Part shown: piece by piece, positions 38,709 to 43,020 of the stretch
Layout: each line of letters starts with the position of its first letter
Numbering within the stretch: the first letter of the stretch is position 1
From: a virus
Reading direction: 5' to 3' (one strand)
Length of the DNA stretch: 43,020 nucleotides
IMG/VR virus record: IMGVR_UViG_3300020411_000578
Coordinates: 1 to 43,020 of that record
Notes under the pieces: model-generated
What the model was told of the DNA's origin: nothing
The model's input: the letters and a program-made list of their open reading frames with translations, nothing else
Databases searched by the model: none
Made by a program: the position numbers and the translations under genes

Positions 38709-41700
38709 ACTGCGTCGTCAATAATGAATCTAAATTGTCTGAAATGTGCATTTCTAGACCTACTACTATTACTATACCACACAGTTGAGTTTCTGTCGTG
38801 TGATGATTGATATAATCCCCACTTAGCAGTTCTAGTATTAATAGATGTCTCTGAGTTATTTAATCTTATTCTCTGAGGTAAGATTTTTTCTTGTGGATAA
38901 TATGGAGTTGTAGTCTCTGCACCTTCATTGTTTATAAGTTTCTCATCTCTTACAGGAAACTCCCAAGTAAATTCCATACCGTCAGCATACCCTTGACCTG
39001 CATTTAAAATAGAATCTACTGTCCATCTGAACTGGTATCCTTTCAAAGTCTCAGGTGCTGTTTGTGTATCAGTTTCTTTATAAATTAACTCTGCTCTCAT
39101 TCGTAATTTCATTCCATTAGTTCCTTCTAAATCAAAGTCGTGATAGAAATAGACAGGTTCTCCTGCTGCATTTTTTCTCTGCCAGTATTGTACTAGAGTA
39201 GCAGGTTCTCTATACATCATTGTTACCGCTGATGATGTATCCTCTACACTCACAGTAAATAATTTCTCTACAAGATCACTGACTTGACTGTCAAAGTAAT
39301 TTGATGTTGGTGAACCTGACGCTATTAGAATAGCAGGTGATGGTAAACCATATGCACCAACGTCATTATTTTCATTAAGTGTTCCAAATGATAATTGATT
39401 TACAGCACCACCAGAAATACAAGCAGCAGTGTCAAGACTGTTTACTACAATACCTTGTCTGAATATTGTACCAAGAGTTTTGTCTTTACCTACAAAGAAT
39501 TTTTCTAATTGACCTATCCTATATCCACCACTACCCATATCAATGATACTTTCTACACGGAATCTCATACCATTTGTTACTGACTCATACCTAATATTAA
39601 GTGACATTCCACCACTACCAATAGATCTGACAATGTAACCTGTACTATCATCATCTGTTCTTACTTGGTTCACGTGTGTAGGACGTGGTGTAACTGTCAA
39701 CCAGTTATTTGTAAATCCTCCACCACTTGACCACGCAGACACTGTATTACTTGAATTATTTACATCATACAATGAGAATGATCCAGGTACACCACAGTTC
39801 AAATTAATATCTGGAACGTTATGTGATGTTGTTGTAAGTTCTACTCCAAATATATTAATGATTTCTTTTGTACTTTCATTGTGTAAAGCAAAGTGTGGTG
39901 TAACTGATGCGTTATAATGACCTGCTTCAATACTAGCAACTCTAAATGTAACATCATCACCTCTAGCAATATCAAAAGTATGTAAAGGTGTACCTATCTT
40001 TGTCCACTCATCTACGTGTGCTTCATCTTCAAAGATCATTACATTGTTTTTATACAGTTGATACTTGAATACAGTACAGTCACCAATACCACCTGTCATA
40101 CCACCGTGTGATCTCAAACTTATAGTTCCATCTTGTATAGCAGTAATTGTTTGTGCGGTGTTATGTTTGATCATATATTCACCTACACAATTACTACAAC
40201 CTGATACTACTGAATCACCTTCTGCAACTTGACCACAACCAGTACGTGCCATTTCCATATTCTTAAATCCTGTAGGATCAAACATATAATCTTCACAAGA
40301 TTTAATAGAACCTAACTCTCTAAACTCAGGTTCTACTATCTCTTTAAATACATAACCTGCAATACCCTCATAGTACCAAGGAGATCCATTGTAACTCATA
40401 CGGTATGAAATTTTCATATCGTCATAGTCATCATCACCGTTCAATAAATCTTCCCACCATTGCCACCAACGTGATGTCCATTTTGTAAAGTTTTTATTAT
40501 TCCAGTTTAGTCTTCTCTCACTAAACATACTAAGGTTTTGTTCTGCTGAATTTAGATTAGTTCTCCAACCGTTACTTGTCTGAGAGAATGTCAATAGATC
40601 ATTCTGTGCTACAGAACTACCATTAGCAGTGTAACCATTAGGAATCATAACAAATCCTATTTTACAAGGAGCGTATTGATTTAGAATTGTTTTTGAAATT
40701 GTATGTGATAGGTATCCAGTAGCGTCTGTAGCATTAGGAAGAATGACTTGACCATATGCAGGGTTGTCATTTGTATCAGTAATATAATATCCAAAAGTAT
40801 TTTTATATGCTGCACCACCACGTTGACAATTAAACTCAATTAATATATCAGCATCAACCTGACCTGCGATATTATAAAATCCTCCTGTCAAAACAGGTTC
40901 TATTAACTCTCCACCAATAGGTGTTAAAGAATATCTATGATCACCTGATGTAGGATTCCAGTATCTATGTAAAGTTGATAGTTGTTCTCCATCACCTAGG
41001 GAACTAATCCCGTCAATTTTCTCACGAAAAATGTAAGAAATAACATCAGTTCTAGATCCCATACCATAAGCATCCATAGATGATTGCTCTGCCTCTGGGT
41101 TCATAGTCAACATAGTATCTGTTTGACTAGCACTATATGAAACGTAAAGAGGATTTGATCTAGGTTCTTGTTTATTATGTCCGTAAAATATAATGCTCGA
41201 TGATGTGTAACTATTATCAGGAGGAGTAGAATTTAAACTATAGTGATGGTTTGTAGGTGACACGTGTTCATATACTGCTCTACGTTCTGGAACACAATTC
41301 TTTACACATACTTTGTTAGATGTTCTATTAAAATCTTGAGTGAAAAAGTTTTCACAATCTGGATTGGGAGGTTTCCAATCACCACCTGCATATGGTTTGA
41401 GCATACATTCAATATGATCAAACATACAATCAGGTATCTCACCTATATCTTCATCACAATCTACCTCTGAGGATGGGTTATATGGATCGTTAAAGCACTC
41501 TGCACCAGAGTTAGCATCTCTAGGGTCTTCAAGTTCTATTTTAATTTTACTCGATACACCTATGTCTTCCAATCCAAGACCTTTTAAATGATCTACAATA
41601 TATCCAAGGTCTAACTCTAATGGTCCTAGATTTTCAAGACCTGTATCAGGTTCATCAAAGTTAGGTATGGTCTTTGTTGATTGTGAAGGGTAACATTGAC

Positions 41701-41860
41701 CTACCAAGTTTTCTATTATCTGATTTACTGTTGCATCAGCAGGAGTACCATCACCTTTTATATTTGAACCACCGCCACCAGAAGGCACCTCCTGTGGACC
41801 CTGAGACTGGTCGTCTGAAGGGTCACAGTTTTGTTGAAACCAACCGTTGTCACCTGACAT
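38705..41860 (-). CDS. Very large putative surface/virion protein with DUF5648- and DUF4114-like segments
   Basis: This is a 1051-residue protein. The N-terminal 200 residues are acidic, proline-rich and cysteine-containing, with no signal peptide. Residues about 190-310 look like DUF5648 repeats (VYEHVSPTNHHYSLNS, LYVSYSASQTDTML, LHRYWNPTSGDHRYSLTP), a fold linked with carbohydrate-binding surface proteins. Residues about 345-430 resemble DUF4114 (NTFGYYITDTNDNPAYGQVI, CKIGFVMIPNGYT). The rest is beta-rich with short Trp/Cys clusters (KWTSRWWQWWEDL). The gene stands among replication genes, far from the tail genes. A host-binding appendage or secreted adhesin is likely (inference). Confidence 0.7.
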   Translation of the reverse strand: MSGDNGWFQQNCDPSDDQSQGPQEVPSGGGGSNIKGDGTPADATVNQIIENLVGQCYPSQSTKTIPNFDEPDTGLENLGPLELDLGYIVDHLKGLGLEDIGVSSKIKIELEDPRDANSGAECFNDPYNPSSEVDCDEDIGEIPDCMFDHIECMLKPYAGGDWKPPNPDCENFFTQDFNRTSNKVCVKNCVPERRAVYEHVSPTNHHYSLNSTPPDNSYTSSSIIFYGHNKQEPRSNPLYVSYSASQTDTMLTMNPEAEQSSMDAYGMGSRTDVISYIFREKIDGISSLGDGEQLSTLHRYWNPTSGDHRYSLTPIGGELIEPVLTGGFYNIAGQVDADILIEFNCQRGGAAYKNTFGYYITDTNDNPAYGQVILPNATDATGYLSHTISKTILNQYAPCKIGFVMIPNGYTANGSSVAQNDLLTFSQTSNGWRTNLNSAEQNLSMFSERRLNWNNKNFTKWTSRWWQWWEDLLNGDDDYDDMKISYRMSYNGSPWYYEGIAGYVFKEIVEPEFRELGSIKSCEDYMFDPTGFKNMEMARTGCGQVAEGDSVVSGCSNCVGEYMIKHNTAQTITAIQDGTISLRSHGGMTGGIGDCTVFKYQLYKNNVMIFEDEAHVDEWTKIGTPLHTFDIARGDDVTFRVASIEAGHYNASVTPHFALHNESTKEIINIFGVELTTTSHNVPDINLNCGVPGSFSLYDVNNSSNTVSAWSSGGGFTNNWLTVTPRPTHVNQVRTDDDSTGYIVRSIGSGGMSLNIRYESVTNGMRFRVESIIDMGSGGYRIGQLEKFFVGKDKTLGTIFRQGIVVNSLDTAACISGGAVNQLSFGTLNENNDVGAYGLPSPAILIASGSPTSNYFDSQVSDLVEKLFTVSVEDTSSAVTMMYREPATLVQYWQRKNAAGEPVYFYHDFDLEGTNGMKLRMRAELIYKETDTQTAPETLKGYQFRWTVDSILNAGQGYADGMEFTWEFPVRDEKLINNEGAETTTPYYPQEKILPQRIRLNNSETSINTRTAKWGLYQSSHDRNSTVWYSNSSRSRNAHFRQFRFIIDDAV

Positions 41861-41870
41861 ATCTTTTTAG

Positions 41871-42065
41871 TTATTTATTAAGGTATGTAGGTGGTATATG
41901 ATGATCATTCCAATGTCTAATGTTACCACCAACAATAAAACAGTTTGTGATTATGAGTTGTAAAAAGATAAAGGTTCTTATCATAGCAATGATGTCTGCT
42001 TCTCTATCGTTCTTACCTGATTTGTCTCCGAGTGCCTTTGCCCAGATTCTCCAAAGTTTTTTCAT
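41871..42065 (-). CDS. Small membrane protein, conserved in cyanophages
   Basis: This is a 64-residue protein. It starts MKKLWRIWAKALGDKSGKND, then READIIAMIRTFIFLQLIIT and FIVGGNIRHWNDHH. One transmembrane segment is likely at about 29-47. The pattern 'W..WAKA.G.KSG..D.E.D..A.IRT.IF' appears in many cyanophages (recollection). Function is unknown. ATGA overlap links it to the 34-codon ORF before it. It may be the first solidly supported gene of the transcript that continues leftwards. Confidence 0.7.
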   Translation of the reverse strand: MKKLWRIWAKALGDKSGKNDREADIIAMIRTFIFLQLIITNCFIVGGNIRHWNDHHIPPTYLNK

Positions 42066-42166
42066 CCGTATAAATGTACGTTATAAGTTTTTCTAGATGG
42101 AGGATACTTTGGTTTCCTCTGCTTGACCGCTTTGTAAATGCGTAGTAGTAGTTCTGTATTTACCAT
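42062..42166 (-). CDS. Very small basic protein (34 aa), possibly leaderless
   Basis: ATG at 42166 to TGA at 42062-42064, 34 residues: MVNTELLLRIYKAVKQRKPK, then YPPSRKTYNVHLYG. Basic and Tyr-rich. Its stop overlaps the next gene's ATG (ATGA), as seen for real genes here. No Shine-Dalgarno is visible: a TATAAT hexamer lies only 8-13 bases upstream of the ATG, so an mRNA started there would be leaderless or nearly so. It might instead be only the 5' leader of the next gene. Confidence 0.45.
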   Translation of the reverse strand: MVNTELLLRIYKAVKQRKPKYPPSRKTYNVHLYG

Positions 42167-42173
42167 AGAATAT

Positions 42174-42179
42174 ATTATA
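42174..42179 (-). promoter_or_regulatory. Possible -10 box for the leftward small-gene transcript
   Basis: TATAAT on the minus strand directly after the ncRNA terminator, 8 bases upstream of the ATG at 42166. A -35 would lie inside the terminator stem (TTGCAG, spacing 15), so it is weak by sequence. An extended AT-rich region supports it slightly. Confidence 0.35.
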
Positions 42180-42183
42180 ACAT

Positions 42184-42226
42184 AAAAAAAGGACCTGCAA
42201 AACACCAATAAAGCAGATCCTTTTTT
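42184..42226 (-). terminator. Bidirectional-type terminator after the structured RNA
   Basis: On the minus strand the stem GGATCTGC / GCAGGTCC (one mismatched pair) with a loop of 14 bases is flanked by an A run before and seven T's after (to 42184). It is also T-rich on the opposite side, so it could act in both directions. It ends the region that follows the TTGACA/TATATT promoter. Confidence 0.8.
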
Positions 42227-42421
42227 AAGATTGAAAGGGAGGTTGGATTCCTGTGTACCAACAAATAACGGGCATTACTACAGAAGTAAAATACGTTATT
42301 GCCTGAGTCCTACTTGGTTGAGTAGTTCTGCCATTCCTGACAGCGAGCACCACCTCTGACTCATCACCTTAACTAGCGGTTGCCAGTAAGTTTATTCGGT
42401 CACTCCCACGTCGCGTCCGAC
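42184..42421 (-). ncRNA. Putative stand-alone structured non-coding RNA (about 238 nt)
   Basis: A minus-strand segment with its own consensus promoter upstream and a rho-independent terminator at its end holds no convincing protein gene. Stems in order (5' to 3'): UCGG/CCGA; CUU-ACUGGC / GCUAGU-U-AAG with loop AACC (9 bp, one bulge, 42369-42391 region); a junction closed by UGAGUC/GACUCA that encloses hairpins CUGUC/GGCAG and CUACU/AGUAG; a long hairpin AAUAACG/CGUUAUU with inner UUACU/AGUAA; GUUGG/CCAAC; then the terminator. All three frames hold only short ORFs (the longest ATG one is 22 codons). It starts just after psbA and its terminator. Function is unknown; it is not the antisense psbA RNA CfrI, which runs the other way. 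Confidence 0.65.
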
Positions 42422-42427
42422 TCTATT

Positions 42428-42456
42428 AATATAGCAGACTCGTCACAGGTTGTCAA
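42428..42456 (-). promoter_or_regulatory. Consensus sigma-70-type promoter for the structured RNA
   Basis: TTGACA (42451-42456) and TATATT (42428-42433) are separated by exactly 17 bases on the minus strand. The likely transcription start is at about 42421. This is the best -35/-10 pair that I found in the window, and it points into a region without a gene. The psbA terminator at 42558-42586 separates it from psbA transcription. Confidence 0.8.
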
Positions 42457-42557
42457 CCCCTTATGAAAATTAATATGTAATGCTTCGATGAAGACAAGAG
42501 ACCCTACGATAATTAGATTACATACGGTCAGAGGATGAGTAAGATATTTCAAGGCAT

Positions 42558-42586
42558 AAAAAAAGACCCCTACTATGTAGAGGTCT
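42558..42586 (-). terminator. psbA rho-independent terminator
   Basis: On the minus strand AGACCTCTAC and GTAGGGGTCT pair (10 bp with one mismatch, loop ATA) and are followed by seven T's. It lies 21 bases after the psbA stop at 42607. The hairpin would end psbA transcription before the RNA promoter at 42428-42456. Confidence 0.88.
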
Positions 42587-42606
42587 AGTATCTCGAACAA
42601 ATATAT

Positions 42607-43020
42607 TTATCCGATTGAAGGTGCTGTTAAAGCAACTTCTGTAGTCTCAGCAGATGCTAAGTCTAATGGGAAGTTGTGAGCGTTACGCTCGTGCATTACT
42701 TCCATACCTAGGTTTGCTCTGTTAAGAACGTCACCCCATGTAGGAACAATCTTACCGTTTGCATCTACAACTGATTGGTTGAAGTTGAAACCGTTAAGGT
42801 TGAATGCCATTGTGCATATACCCATGGATGTTAACCATACGCATACAACTGGGAATACTGCTAGGAAGAAGTGAAGACTTCTTGAGTTGTTGAATGAAGC
42901 ATACTGGAAGATAAGACGACCAAAGTAACCGTGTGCTGCTACTATGTTGTATGTTTCTTCTTCTTGTCCAAATTTATATCCGTAGTTTTGACTCTCGGTT
43001 TCTGTTGTCTCCTTAATTAA
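42607..43020 (-). CDS. psbA: Photosystem II D1 protein, C-terminal part (5' end outside the window)
   Basis: The last 137 residues of D1 are open to the window edge: [40 protein letters not shown] (with the following [11 protein letters not shown] holding S264 and H272), [38 protein letters not shown]332, E333, D342 and A344 ligands of the Mn cluster are intact. After A344 comes a 15-residue extension ([15 protein letters not shown]), normally removed by CtpA. Phage psbA keeps D1 supplied while host expression is shut off. The N-terminal part lies beyond 43020. Residues such as [14 protein letters not shown] differ from common host versions. Confidence 0.97.
   Translation of the reverse strand, partial: LIKETTETESQNYGYKFGQEEETYNIVAAHGYFGRLIFQYASFNNSRSLHFFLAVFPVVCVWLTSMGICTMAFNLNGFNFNQSVVDANGKIVPTWGDVLNRANLGMEVMHERNAHNFPLDLASAETTEVALTAPSIG

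Noticed and set aside
42337-42360. Short ORF MSQRWCSLSGMAELLNQVGL... within the putative RNA
   Set aside because: AAGG lies too close to the ATG and the codons lie inside the paired junction of the RNA. Other frames are equally open, so a peptide is not favoured, although it is not excluded.
42400-42600. Minus-strand frame of 66 codons starting right after psbA
   Set aside because: It begins before the psbA terminator hairpin, runs through it, and then covers the consensus promoter of the structured RNA. Both signals are strong, and the encoded string has no ribosome-binding site or family features.

Overview
The window is part of the genome of a T4-like marine cyanophage (a cyanomyovirus infecting Synechococcus or Prochlorococcus). 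The call rests on three things: T4-type morphogenesis genes (gp5, gp27-like, gp26, gp54-like, gp4, gp48, gp53), T4-type replication and late-transcription genes (gp32, gp33, RNase H), and phage-carried photosynthesis or host-metabolism genes (psbA, plastoquinol terminal oxidase, cpeT, phoH, thyX, glutaredoxin, two flavin halogenases). The DNA is AT-rich and densely coded. ATGA and TAATG stop/start overlaps are frequent, which I used to pick several start codons. Nearly everything is on the minus strand; the exceptions are a 50-codon gene at 14204-14356 and the gp48-gp53 pair at 27445-29501.

Layout on the minus strand, left to right. (1) 1-3.5 kb: a partial gene of unknown function and two tandem tryptophan-halogenase-like flavoenzymes. 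(2) 3.5-12.7 kb: a tail-fibre/baseplate-appendage block with a glycine-rich adhesin-like protein and four other virion proteins; two exact T4-type late promoter boxes (TATAAATA) lie in its gaps. (3) 12.7-15.8 kb: an accessory island of small genes with PTOX and CpeT. (4) 15.8-27.4 kb: the baseplate hub and tail-initiation cluster: gp5, a 2OG oxygenase, gp27-like, two related tape-measure-like proteins, a gp51-position chaperone-like ORF that appears to be joined to gp26 by a -1 frameshift, gp54-like, an unknown protein and gp4. (5) 27.4-29.5 kb, plus strand: gp48 and gp53, driven by a late promoter box buried antisense inside gp4. (6) 29.5-38.7 kb: the replication and early/middle region: gp32, a DUF1825-like gene, gp33, RecB-family nuclease, PhoH, ThyX, RNase H, glutaredoxin, two more 2OG oxygenases and many small conserved cyanophage genes. 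(7) 38.7-41.9 kb: one very large, probably surface-exposed protein. (8) 41.9-43.0 kb: two small genes, a likely stand-alone structured non-coding RNA with its own consensus promoter and terminator, and the 3' part of psbA with its terminator.

The strongest candidates for something undescribed are the structured RNA at 42184-42421 and the putative programmed frameshift at 25096-25102. Others are a degenerate M23-peptidase-like domain in a tape-measure-like protein, a twin CX3C mini-protein with a private promoter and terminator, the serine-rich tail of gp53, and the 1051-residue protein. All family assignments were made by reading motifs; no database search was run.
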